Shown: one piece after another, positions 1-9,103 of the stretch
Numbering within the stretch: the first letter of the stretch is position 1
Layout of the letters: every line of letters starts with the position of its first letter
Assembly: GCA_001767525.1 (NCBI GenBank)
Contig: MELF01000017.1
Span: forward strand, 137,556 to 201,555
DNA from: Acidobacteria bacterium RIFCSPLOWO2_12_FULL_68_19
GTDB lineage: Bacteria > Acidobacteriota > Vicinamibacteria > Vicinamibacterales > UBA2999
Length of the DNA stretch: 64,000 nucleotides
Direction: 5' to 3'
Position numbers and translations under genes: made by a program
Notes under the pieces: generated by a model
What the model saw: only the letters and a program-made list of their open reading frames with translations
Told to the model about the DNA's origin: nothing
The model's database searches: none

Positions 1-84
1 GGTTGGTCCGACGGCATCGGCTGGTCCGACGGCATCGGTTGGTCCGACGGCATCGGCTGGTCCGACGGCATCGGCTGGTCCGAC
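1..84. repeat. 18-bp tandem repeat (GGYTGGTCCGACGGCATC)n
   Basis: About 4.7 near-identical copies read directly. Confidence 0.95.
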
Positions 85-87
85 TAG
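1..87 (+). CDS. C-terminal tail of an ORF truncated by the window edge, (GWSDGI)n repeats ending in TAG; possibly a secreted protease-like protein
   Basis: Frame 1 reads GWSDGIGWSDGIGWSDGIGWSDGIGWSD* with TAG at 85-87; the upstream part is outside the window. Confidence 0.6.
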   Translation, partial: GWSDGIGWSDGIGWSDGIGWSDGIGWSD

Positions 88-190
88 CGACTTCACAGCT
101 CTGGATCCGCGAGGAGGGATAGTCAAGTGAGAACGCTAATCATCTGGGGCGAATAGACCGATAAGCCATACGGCCAGCGCCGGCCGATCA

Positions 191-2122
191 ATGGCTGAAG
201 AATCTTCTGGATTGCCGCGTACGGGGCGCTTGTACGTCGTCGGCGTCATCGTACTTGGAATATCCACAGTTCTCTATTCAGTCGCATCGCTGATTCACGA
301 CCCGCTCGAATGGGATTGGATCGTACTGGCCGCCCTGACCTTGCTTACAGGTTCGTTCAGCATCAAGGTTCCTTCCGTAAACGCTCGGATCTCCGTCTCA
401 GAGGCGTTCGTCTTTGCAGCCGTCCTGTCATTCGGGCAACACGTTGCCACTGTCATAGTCGCGCTTGATTCCCTCGTCCTGACCAGTTGGCTACGTAGGC
501 CCAGTCGGTCGCCTCTACGTGTGATGTTCAATATGGCAGCGGGCGCTCTGGCCATTTCGTCTGCTGCCCATATCTTGGAGCGTATACTCCCATACGGTCG
601 AGCGACGTCGGCTCCCCTTGATCAGCTCCTCGGTCCAGTCCTTGTGCTCGCGATTTCATACTTCCTGATCAATAGTTGGCTCATCGCGGTCGCGGTTGCG
701 TACGAACAGCAATCATCAGCTCGAGAGATTTGGCGCCGACATTTCCTGTGGTTCGGACTTAATTATCTCGGCGGAGCATCGGTGGCTATCGTGCTTGTCA
801 ATTTCACGCGAGATCTCAACCTCGCAGCGATTAGTGCGATTGTACCGTTCATAGTAATTCTGTACGTCACTTTTCGAACCTCGTGGGGACGCGTTGAAGA
901 CGCGAACAGGCACGTTTCGCAGGTCAGCGAACTCTACCTCTCAACAATTGAAACGTTGGCGATGGCCGTTGATGCAAAGGACCAAATTACGCACGGTCAC
1001 ATTCGGCGTGTACAGGTATTCGCTCTTGAACTTGCAAGACGACTAGGAGTCAGCGACGAGGGTCAACTAAAAGCAATTACGACAGCCGCCCTTCTCCACG
1101 ACATGGGCAAGCTGGCGATCCCGGAGCACATTCTCAACAAGCCTGGCAGGTTGACCGGCGCTGAGTTCGAGAAGATGAAGCGCCACGCCGACATTGGCGC
1201 GGACCTCTTGTCGTCAGTGAAGTTTCCGTACCCAGTTGTCCCTATAGTTAGGCACCACCATGAGAACTGGGATGGCAGCGGGTATCCATCCGGCATCTCC
1301 GGAACCGACATTCCCCTTGGCGCTCGCATACTCTCGGTGGTCGATTGTTTTGATGCGTTGACGTCGGATCGGCCGTACCGCCCGCGATTGTCAACGGAAG
1401 AAGCGTTCGCAATCATTCGTGAACGACGGTGTACGACCTACGACCCACTCGTAGTCGATACGTTCCTAAGAGCGTATTCTGAAATTGCTCCGGCTGCAGT
1501 TCGCGCCGGACAAGAGGCTCGTAGCGTGATCGATGCCGCAGATCTTGCGGTGCCCACCGATGAATCGGTTTCAGCTCTATTACGGCAGATCCGCACAAGT
1601 GCGTCGGAGACTGCGCATTTGGATACATGCGCGCGGGAAGTCGCGCGAGCCCCATCAGTTCATACGGCTCTGCAGTTAGGTGTTCAGTGCTTGCGGCAGC
1701 TCACGCCAGCAACCGTCTACGCGCTGTTTCTTTATGACCGAAACGCGGATGTCCTAACTTGTGTAGACGCGATTGGAGATGAACAACGCCTTCTCCACGG
1801 GTTGAACATCAGACTGGGGGAGAAGGTTACGGGATGGGTGGGCGCGAATGGGCGTGCTTCAGTTAACTCAGATGCTTCCCTGGACCTCGCTCAAATCGCC
1901 GGGTTGTTCACACCTGCACTCCGCAGCACAATCAGCGCGCCACTGATCACGGCGGAAGACATAGTCGGAGTCCTGACGATCTACTGCACCAAGGACAACG
2001 CCTTCGATGACAATCATCGTTACGCGGTCGAGCAGGTAGCCTCTTGCTTGGTTGACAGGATTGGCTCACGCCGATCGATTCCATCAACGAACATAGTTTC
2101 ATTTCCGCGACACCAGAGCTAG
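191..2122 (+). CDS. Membrane HD-GYP domain phosphodiesterase with C-terminal GAF-like domain
   Basis: Multiple N-terminal hydrophobic segments; HDMGKLAIP...HHHENWDGSGYP...DALTSDRPYRP; GAF-like C-terminus. Confidence 0.9.
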   Translation: MAEESSGLPRTGRLYVVGVIVLGISTVLYSVASLIHDPLEWDWIVLAALTLLTGSFSIKVPSVNARISVSEAFVFAAVLSFGQHVATVIVALDSLVLTSWLRRPSRSPLRVMFNMAAGALAISSAAHILERILPYGRATSAPLDQLLGPVLVLAISYFLINSWLIAVAVAYEQQSSAREIWRRHFLWFGLNYLGGASVAIVLVNFTRDLNLAAISAIVPFIVILYVTFRTSWGRVEDANRHVSQVSELYLSTIETLAMAVDAKDQITHGHIRRVQVFALELARRLGVSDEGQLKAITTAALLHDMGKLAIPEHILNKPGRLTGAEFEKMKRHADIGADLLSSVKFPYPVVPIVRHHHENWDGSGYPSGISGTDIPLGARILSVVDCFDALTSDRPYRPRLSTEEAFAIIRERRCTTYDPLVVDTFLRAYSEIAPAAVRAGQEARSVIDAADLAVPTDESVSALLRQIRTSASETAHLDTCAREVARAPSVHTALQLGVQCLRQLTPATVYALFLYDRNADVLTCVDAIGDEQRLLHGLNIRLGEKVTGWVGANGRASVNSDASLDLAQIAGLFTPALRSTISAPLITAEDIVGVLTIYCTKDNAFDDNHRYAVEQVASCLVDRIGSRRSIPSTNIVSFPRHQS

Positions 2123-2139
2123 TCCAGCGGACGGGCGCT

Positions 2140-4887
2140 ATGAGTCTCACTTACGAAACGGCGGCGAGACTGTTTAGACAGGGCGCGTTCATTGAACTTA
2201 TTGCTGCGTCTGGACGTGACGAAACCGAACGACGCACACTGGATCCTTGCAGTCGCGTCTTGGTTGCAAACGCGCTGGCCATCGCTGGCCACCTAGACGA
2301 AGCAGCGCTACTTGCTGAGGTCGACAGGCAGCCTGGGCTGGCGCCGGCAATTCGGTCTCATGCCGAATGGGTACTCGGATTAATACGATGGCGAACGGGA
2401 GAGATGTCTTCGGCGCTGCGGCATGCACTTACGGCGGCACGGCTTGCGGATGAGTCTCGAAGTCTCGAGCGAATTGCATGGACCCGCCTGCATCTCTTTC
2501 GTCTGGTGATTGATGCTGGGCGCACGGATGCAATCAGCGCCATCCTTCCCGAAGTCAGGGGTGCTGTCGCAAGAGCAGGGTCACCACAAGCTGCGGCGTA
2601 CCTTCACAATTGCGTCGGCGTACTTGAAGCGCAGACCGGACGGATCACTGAGGCCCGCCGACATCTGACCATTGCTGAATCATTACTCAACCTGGAACCA
2701 AACGGCTGGATCGCTGCTTCAATACGACTGAATGGTGCCCTACTAGAATGTGCGCAGTATGAATTTGAGGCAGCAGCGAACCATTTCCCAGCAGCCAAGA
2801 AGTTATCCGCAAGAAGTGGGTTCCATGGCAACACGTCCTCGGCTGAGGCTGGCCTCGGCTATGTTCAATTCCTAACTGGACAATTCGAAAAGGCCAAACA
2901 GACTCTCTATGGCTTAATGCGAGATCCTCAGGTGTCGGCTTCAGCCACGCTAGCCGCAGCCGATAGCATCGCGCGGATGCACTTGGCGCTCGGCGAGTTC
3001 GAAGATTGCGACCGAATTCTTCGCATTATTGAGGATAAGGTGCGGGAGCAGCCTGAAATCGCCTTGAGCTATCAGGCTCGGTGGGCCCCTCTTTCGCGCG
3101 CTCGATTGCTGATGAGGGAGAATGAGTTTGAGCACGCGCTGGACTCGCTGCGTACGACGGAACGGCAAGCTCGCCAGGTTACAGACACGCCCCTTGAGAT
3201 CGCTGCGCATCTCCTCGCTGCGCAGGTTCTGTCCAAGCTAGGACGCCTTTCGGAAAGTACAGCTCGCCTGTGGAAGGCCGACGCAGTAGGGATAACAGAC
3301 ATCCGCGAGCTCCAGGCACAGTACTACTACGGATCGGCTCAGATCCTACGCGACCTAGCGACACCTCTTTCTGAACATCTTCGGCATCGCGCGCTACGGA
3401 TGTGGAAGGACCAAGGCATCGTGTCGGTGCGCCTCGAAATGGACGACGCGCCGCTCGAGACGACGCAGGCCGCTGAGGCCGTAGAGCCGCAGGGGGCATC
3501 GGGGCCGGCGACGATCGAGTGCGTCGCCGACTCCCTGTCCGCCTTCGCCGATCTCGCCCACCGGCCGCGCCTGCTGGCCGACGAGATGCTCTGGACCATC
3601 CGGGCGCTCGAGTGTTCGCCCGACGCCGGGCTCGTCGAAACACGCGAGCACGCGCAGCCTCCGCAGGCCTCGGACACCACGGCGGCGCTGCCGCTCGGCA
3701 TCGACCGGAAGAGGCATCTGACGCTCGTCTGCCGCATCCCGGAGAACCCGGCCAAGGCCATCCTCCTCGCCGACATCCTTCGCATGGGCCGCTCCGCCCT
3801 CGCGCTGGAGCGCCTGCGCGAGGAGGAGCGCAATCGCGCCGCGCTCTGGCCGGCGCCGCCTCTCGAGGAACAGGCGGGAGCGCTCTTCATCGCCGAAGAC
3901 ATGCAGACGCTGCTCGCCACGGCGCGCCGCATCGCGCCCACGACCGTCCCGGTCCTCCTCACCGGAGAAACGGGCACGGGCAAGGAGGTGCTCGCGCGGA
4001 CGATCCACGCCTACTCCAGCCGCGCGTCGGCGGCCTTCCTGCCCTTCAACTGCAGCAGCGTGCCGAAGGAGATGCTCGACTCGCAGCTCTTCGGTCACCG
4101 CAAGGGCGCCTTCACCGGCGCCGCCGAGCACTTCCCGGGCGTTATCCGCGCCGCCGCCGGCGGCACGCTCTTCCTCGACGAGATCGGCGAAACGACGCTC
4201 GACGTGCAGCCGAAGCTGCTCCGGTTCCTCGAGTCGAACGAGGTGCACCCGATCGGCGAAGCGCAGCCGGTGCGCGCCGACGTCCGCGTGATTGCGGCCA
4301 CCAACGCCAATCTCGACGCCCTCGTCGCGCAGGGCCGCTTTCGCGAAGACCTCTTCTACCGCCTGAACATCGTCCGCCTGCACGTGCCGCCGCTGCGCGA
4401 ACGCCGCGTCGAGATCCCGTCGCTCGCGCACCACTACCTGCAGAAATACGCGCAGGAATACGGCAAGGGAAACCTCCGAATCGCCGAGGACACGATGGAG
4501 TACCTGGTGCTCTACCGGTGGCCGGGCAACGTGCGGCAGCTTGCCAACGAGACGCGGCGCCTGGCCGCGCTGGCCGAAACCGACGCCGTCCTCATGCCCG
4601 AGCATCTCTCGGAGGAGATTGCCGCCTCGAGACGCACCGTCCCCGCCTCCGAGCGCGTCCTGGAGCCGACCGAGCTCGTCGTCCGCATCGATCAGCCGAT
4701 GCCCGCCGCGGTCCAGCACCTCGAACGGGCCATGATCCAGCACGCGCTTCGCCTCACCGGCGGCCGGATGGAGGAAACGGCGGCCATGCTCGGCGTGTCG
4801 CGCAAGGGCCTCTACCTCAAGCGGGTCCGCTACGGCCTCAAGCCGCCGGAAGACGCCTCGGCACCAGCCGTGGCGACCGACGTCTAG
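2140..4887 (+). CDS. TPR-rich sigma54-dependent transcriptional activator (AAA+ with GAFTGA, Fis-type HTH)
   Basis: GETGTGKE Walker A, GAFTGA loop, FLDEIGE, ATNANLD, RLNIVRLHVPPLRERR; C-terminal HTH; N-terminal TPR-like helices. Confidence 0.92.
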   Translation: MSLTYETAARLFRQGAFIELIAASGRDETERRTLDPCSRVLVANALAIAGHLDEAALLAEVDRQPGLAPAIRSHAEWVLGLIRWRTGEMSSALRHALTAARLADESRSLERIAWTRLHLFRLVIDAGRTDAISAILPEVRGAVARAGSPQAAAYLHNCVGVLEAQTGRITEARRHLTIAESLLNLEPNGWIAASIRLNGALLECAQYEFEAAANHFPAAKKLSARSGFHGNTSSAEAGLGYVQFLTGQFEKAKQTLYGLMRDPQVSASATLAAADSIARMHLALGEFEDCDRILRIIEDKVREQPEIALSYQARWAPLSRARLLMRENEFEHALDSLRTTERQARQVTDTPLEIAAHLLAAQVLSKLGRLSESTARLWKADAVGITDIRELQAQYYYGSAQILRDLATPLSEHLRHRALRMWKDQGIVSVRLEMDDAPLETTQAAEAVEPQGASGPATIECVADSLSAFADLAHRPRLLADEMLWTIRALECSPDAGLVETREHAQPPQASDTTAALPLGIDRKRHLTLVCRIPENPAKAILLADILRMGRSALALERLREEERNRAALWPAPPLEEQAGALFIAEDMQTLLATARRIAPTTVPVLLTGETGTGKEVLARTIHAYSSRASAAFLPFNCSSVPKEMLDSQLFGHRKGAFTGAAEHFPGVIRAAAGGTLFLDEIGETTLDVQPKLLRFLESNEVHPIGEAQPVRADVRVIAATNANLDALVAQGRFREDLFYRLNIVRLHVPPLRERRVEIPSLAHHYLQKYAQEYGKGNLRIAEDTMEYLVLYRWPGNVRQLANETRRLAALAETDAVLMPEHLSEEIAASRRTVPASERVLEPTELVVRIDQPMPAAVQHLERAMIQHALRLTGGRMEETAAMLGVSRKGLYLKRVRYGLKPPEDASAPAVATDV

Positions 4888-5035
4888 GCCGCGGTTCGCC
4901 AGGTCCGCCTTCAGCGGCCCCCGCAGAACTTGACGTTACAGAGATCGTCCGGACGGCGGGCAGGCCAGGCGGCACGGCCCGGTACACCGGCACGGCGAAG
5001 GCAAGACGACGGCGCGCCGGGTAAGATCACTGCCG

Positions 5036-5620
5036 ATGGCCGTCGCGGGTCCGCTCGCGCTCACGCCCGAAATCGAGACGTTCCGCCGGCAGTTCGAAGC
5101 ACTGTCGGTCGAAGCCGACGCGCTCGTCGCCCCTCTCGACGACGAGCAGTTCAGCTGGCGACCAGCGCCGGGGGCATGGTCCGTCGGGCAGTGCCTCGAT
5201 CATCTCAACGCCACCGCGCGGATGTACCTGCCGGTGATGGACGAAGGCATCGCCGTCGCGATTCGCCGGGGACTCTACGGAGCCGGACCGTTCAGGTACA
5301 ACTGGGTAGGCCGGCTGTTCGTCTACCTCGTCCAGCCCACGACGCGCCTGCGGGCGAAGGCGCCGGCGCAGTTCCTGCCGGCGCCGGCGCGCCCGCGTCA
5401 TGATGTGATGGCGGCGTTTCGCGCCTACCAGGTGCAGTACGTCGATCGGCTGCGCCAAGCCAACGGTCTCGACCTCGCGCGCGCCCGTGTGGCCTCGCCG
5501 GCGGCCTCATGGCTGCGCATTCCGCTCGGCTCCAGCTTCGAGCTGATGGCTGCGCACGAGCGCCGTCATCTCGTCCAGGCCCGGCGCCTGCTCGACGCGC
5601 CCGGATTTCCGAGGAGGTGA
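5036..5620 (+). CDS. DinB-like superfamily protein
   Basis: RPAPGAWSVGQCLDHLN...AAHERRHLVQARRLL signature. Confidence 0.85.
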   Translation: MAVAGPLALTPEIETFRRQFEALSVEADALVAPLDDEQFSWRPAPGAWSVGQCLDHLNATARMYLPVMDEGIAVAIRRGLYGAGPFRYNWVGRLFVYLVQPTTRLRAKAPAQFLPAPARPRHDVMAAFRAYQVQYVDRLRQANGLDLARARVASPAASWLRIPLGSSFELMAAHERRHLVQARRLLDAPGFPRR

Positions 5621-5642
5621 GACCGCGCTGCCCGCGCGGCAG

Positions 5643-7493
5643 CTACGCGCGCACGGCCGCAACGATGTGACGTGCGGAGATGCCGTACTGGTCGAGCAGT
5701 TGCGCCGGTGTGCCGCTGCGGGGAATGTCGCGCACCGCGAGGCGGCGGACGGCGAAGCCGCCCGCGGCGACCGCCGACGCCACCGCGTCGCCGATGCCAC
5801 CGCCCGCGTAGTGATCTTCCACCGTAATCAGGCGCCCGTTCGTCTCGCGGGCGCACCGCAGGAGCGCGGGCGCATCGACCGGCTGCACCGAATAGAGGTC
5901 GACGACGCGGATGCTGACGCCTTCCTTCTTCAGTTCGTCATACGCCTCGAGCGCCTCGAACACCGTGACGCCCGCGCCGATGACGGTGGCGGCGTCGGCG
6001 GCGCTCTCGCGCAGGATCTTCAAGCCGCCGATTTCGAACGTCTCCTCCGGCCCGTAGATCACGGGCGTCTTCGGGCGTGTCGTCCGCATGTACGCGGGGC
6101 CCGGATGGTACGCCATCCGCTCGACCAGCCGCTCGGTGCTGACGCCGTCGCAGGGATACAGCACGGTGACGTTCGGCTGCGCGCGCATCATTGCAAGGTC
6201 CTCGAGCGCCATCTGCGACGGTCCGTCCTCCCCGATCGACACGCCGGCGTGGGAACCGGCCATCTTGATGGCCAGATTGCTGATGGCCGCCATGCGGACG
6301 AAGTCGTACGCGCGCGTGAGAAACGCCGCAAAGGTCGACGGAAATGGAATGGCCCCGCGGCTCGCCAGTCCCATCGCCGCCCCGAGCATGGCCTGCTCCG
6401 CGATGAACATCTGATGGAAGCGCTCGGGGTGCGCCTGCTCGAATTTCTCGCTGAACGTGGAATTCTTCACGTCCGCGTCGATGGCGACAATACGGTCGTC
6501 GCCCGCGGCGAGGCGGGCGAGGGCGGCGCCGTAGGCCTCGCGCGTCGCCACGCTGTCGCCGGGCTTGTAGGCGGATGCCCCGACGCTCCCCTGGCGCGAC
6601 GGCGCGCGGCGGAGCGGGTGCGGCGCCGCCGGCCGAAGGGACACCCCCTCGTCGGGCACGAACTGCGATTCGAGCTCGGCCAGCGCCCGGTCGAGCTCCG
6701 GCCCCTTCTTGAGCGGCTTGCCGTGCCAGCCGCCCAGCCCTTCCATGAACGACACGCCCTTCCCCTTGACCGTCTTCGCCAGGATCATCGTCGGGCGGCC
6801 CCGGGACTGCCGCGCCTTCTCGAGGGCGTCGACGAGCGCCAGCAAGTCGTGGCCGTCAACCATCGCCACGTGCCAGCCGAAGGCGCGCCACCGGGCGGCG
6901 AGCGACTCGAGGTCGTGCTGCCACTGGGTCGGCGCGCTCTGCCCAAGCGCGTTCACGTCGGTGATGCCGCAGAGGGAGTCGAGCCGCTCGAACGCGGCGA
7001 CGTTGGCCGCCTCCCACACCGCGCCCTCGGCCGACTCTCCGTCACCGAGCAGCACGTAGGTCCGATGGTCGGACTTGATCCGCCGCGCGTTGAGGGCGAT
7101 GCCGACGGCGGCCGCCAGCCCCTGGCCGAGCGAGCCGGTCGCCACGTCGACAAACGGCAGCCGCGGCGTCGGATGACCCTCGAGGTCGGAGTCGAACCGG
7201 CGCAACGACAGCAGATCCCCACGATCGAGAAACCCCGCCTCGGCCCACGCCGCGTACAGAATCGGCGCCGCGTGTCCCTTCGACAGCACGAAGCGGTCGT
7301 TGTCGGGATTCTGCGGGTCTGTCGGGTCGTACCGCATCTCGGCAAAGAACAGGGCTGCGACGGCCTCGGCCGCCGAGCAGCAGGTACTCGGATGGCCGCT
7401 GCCGGCTTGGGCGGTGGCCCGCACCGAGGCGATGCGCAGGCGTGTGGCGATGTTCCTCAGCGCCGGCACGCGCACGGATGTCTGCACCGACAA
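5643..7493 (-). CDS. tkt: Transketolase (single-chain)
   Basis: SGHPSTCCSAAE, SKGHAAPILYA, GDGESAEGAVWEA, EDHYAGGGIGDAV; TTG start preceded by GGAGGAGATGAC, preferred over the track's upstream start. Confidence 0.88.
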   Translation of the reverse strand: MSVQTSVRVPALRNIATRLRIASVRATAQAGSGHPSTCCSAAEAVAALFFAEMRYDPTDPQNPDNDRFVLSKGHAAPILYAAWAEAGFLDRGDLLSLRRFDSDLEGHPTPRLPFVDVATGSLGQGLAAAVGIALNARRIKSDHRTYVLLGDGESAEGAVWEAANVAAFERLDSLCGITDVNALGQSAPTQWQHDLESLAARWRAFGWHVAMVDGHDLLALVDALEKARQSRGRPTMILAKTVKGKGVSFMEGLGGWHGKPLKKGPELDRALAELESQFVPDEGVSLRPAAPHPLRRAPSRQGSVGASAYKPGDSVATREAYGAALARLAAGDDRIVAIDADVKNSTFSEKFEQAHPERFHQMFIAEQAMLGAAMGLASRGAIPFPSTFAAFLTRAYDFVRMAAISNLAIKMAGSHAGVSIGEDGPSQMALEDLAMMRAQPNVTVLYPCDGVSTERLVERMAYHPGPAYMRTTRPKTPVIYGPEETFEIGGLKILRESAADAATVIGAGVTVFEALEAYDELKKEGVSIRVVDLYSVQPVDAPALLRCARETNGRLITVEDHYAGGGIGDAVASAVAAGGFAVRRLAVRDIPRSGTPAQLLDQYGISARHIVAAVRA

Positions 7494-7549
7494 GTCATCT
7501 CCTCCAGATAAGAGAGTGCTGGGTCTCGAACGAGAATTATAATGCGCGG

Positions 7550-8041
7550 ATGCTCGCGCTGCGGTACGTGTACACACTGGCGCTGGTGGTCTGGCTCGGT
7601 GGGATGGTCGTGCTGGGCGCGCTGGTGGCGCCGACCACCTTCGAGGTGCTGCAGTCGCGCGAGGCGACCGCCGGCCGCGCGCTGGCCGGCGACGTCTTCG
7701 GCACGACGATCGCGCGCTTCCACTATGTCGAGTACGCGGCTGGCGCGCTGCTGCTCGTGACGCTGACGGGGATGCGGCTGCTCGGCCCGCGGCCGGCCGC
7801 CTTCGGTGCGCGGGCGCTCATCGCCGCCGGCATGCTCACAGCCGCCCTCTACTCGGGACTGGTCGTCTTCCGCCGAATCGACGCGGTTCAGCTGGAGGCA
7901 GGGGGCCTGGCGTCACGTCTCCCGCCCGGCGACGCCCGGCGCGCCCGTTTCGACGAGCTGCACGAACTCTCCACTCGCCTCATGCTCCTCAACATGGCCG
8001 GCGCCCTCGTCCTGCTGTACTGGGAAGCCCGGGAGAAATAG
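7550..8041 (+). CDS. DUF4149/TMEM205-like membrane protein
   Basis: MLALRYVYTLALVVWLGGMVVLGALVAPTTF..., four hydrophobic segments; ATG directly follows TATAAT-N6. Confidence 0.75.
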   Translation: MLALRYVYTLALVVWLGGMVVLGALVAPTTFEVLQSREATAGRALAGDVFGTTIARFHYVEYAAGALLLVTLTGMRLLGPRPAAFGARALIAAGMLTAALYSGLVVFRRIDAVQLEAGGLASRLPPGDARRARFDELHELSTRLMLLNMAGALVLLYWEAREK

Positions 8042-8048
8042 CCGTACG

Positions 8049-9056
8049 TTGCGACACACCATCACCCTTGTTCCCGGCGATGGGATCGGGCCGGAGGTCA
8101 CCTCCGCCGTCGTGCACATCCTCGAGTGCGCCGGGTTCGACGTCGGGTGGGACAGCCACGTGGCCGGCGCGGCGGCGCTCGAGCGCCACGGCGTCGCCCT
8201 CCCTGAGGGGCTGCTGGCCTCGATCCGGCGGACCCGCGTCGCGCTGAAAGGACCGCTCACGACCCCGGTCGGCACCGGATTCACCAGCGTCAACGTCGGG
8301 CTGCGCAAAGCGCTCGACCTGTTCGTCAACCTCCGTCCCGTGCGCAGCCTGCCGTCGGTGACGACGCGGTACGAGCACGTCGACCTCGTCATCGTGCGCG
8401 AGAACACCGAGGATCTCTATGCGGGCCTCGAACACGAAGTGGCTCCAGGCATCGTGGAAAGCCTGAAGATCACCACGGAAGCCGCCTCGAGCCGAATTGC
8501 GCGATTCGCCTTCGACTACGCGCGCGCGCACCGCCGCCGGCGGGTGACGGCCGTGCACAAGGCGAACATCATGAAGATGGGCGACGGGCTGTTCCTGGAG
8601 AGCGTCCGGAAGGTGGCGGCGGCGTACCCCGAGATTGCCGCCGACGACCGCATCGTCGATGCCGCGTGCATGCGCCTCGTGCTGGACCCGACGCAGTTCG
8701 ACGTGCTGCTCCTTCCGAACCTGTACGGCGACATCGTCTCGGACCTGTGCGCGGGGCTGGTCGGCGGACTGGGTGTCGTGCCGGGCGCGAATCTCGGCGC
8801 CGACCTGGCGGTCTTCGAGGCGGTGCACGGCAGCGCGCCGGACATCGCCGGCAGGAACATCGCCAACCCAACGGCGCTCCTGCTCTCCGCGACGCTCATG
8901 CTGCGGCACATCGGCGAGGCGGCGATCGCCGACCGGGTGACGCGCGCGCTCGAGGAGGTGCTCGCGGCCGGGCGCGTTCGCACGCGGGATCTGGGCGGCA
9001 CGGCGACGACCACCGAGTTCACCGAGGCGATCTGCGCCAGGCTCACCGCCTCCTGA
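8049..9056 (+). CDS. Isocitrate/isopropylmalate dehydrogenase family, NAD-type
   Basis: TLVPGDGIGPEV, VNLRPVRSLP, IVRENTEDLYAG, NLYGDIVSDLCAGLVGGLG, HGSAPDIAGRNIANPTA; TTG start. Confidence 0.88.
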   Translation: MRHTITLVPGDGIGPEVTSAVVHILECAGFDVGWDSHVAGAAALERHGVALPEGLLASIRRTRVALKGPLTTPVGTGFTSVNVGLRKALDLFVNLRPVRSLPSVTTRYEHVDLVIVRENTEDLYAGLEHEVAPGIVESLKITTEAASSRIARFAFDYARAHRRRRVTAVHKANIMKMGDGLFLESVRKVAAAYPEIAADDRIVDAACMRLVLDPTQFDVLLLPNLYGDIVSDLCAGLVGGLGVVPGANLGADLAVFEAVHGSAPDIAGRNIANPTALLLSATLMLRHIGEAAIADRVTRALEEVLAAGRVRTRDLGGTATTTEFTEAICARLTAS

Positions 9057-9089
9057 CTCCTGTCTCCTATACTCCTGCCTCCTGTCTCC
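9050..9089. repeat. Short-period CTCCTGN heptamer array spanning the stop codon and 5' spacer
   Basis: cctcctgactcctgtctcctatactcctgcctcctgtctcctg. Confidence 0.8.
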
Positions 9090-9103
9090 TGATATAGTCG
9101 CCT

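Noticed and set aside
3394-5024. Long antisense/shifted ORFs (449 and 501 aa) over the sigma54 activator
   Set aside because: Low-complexity Arg/Ala-rich translations typical of high-GC shadow frames; the sense frame has full AAA+ motifs.
5667-7511. 614-aa plus-strand ORF opposite transketolase
   Set aside because: Shadow ORF; transketolase on minus has all catalytic motifs.
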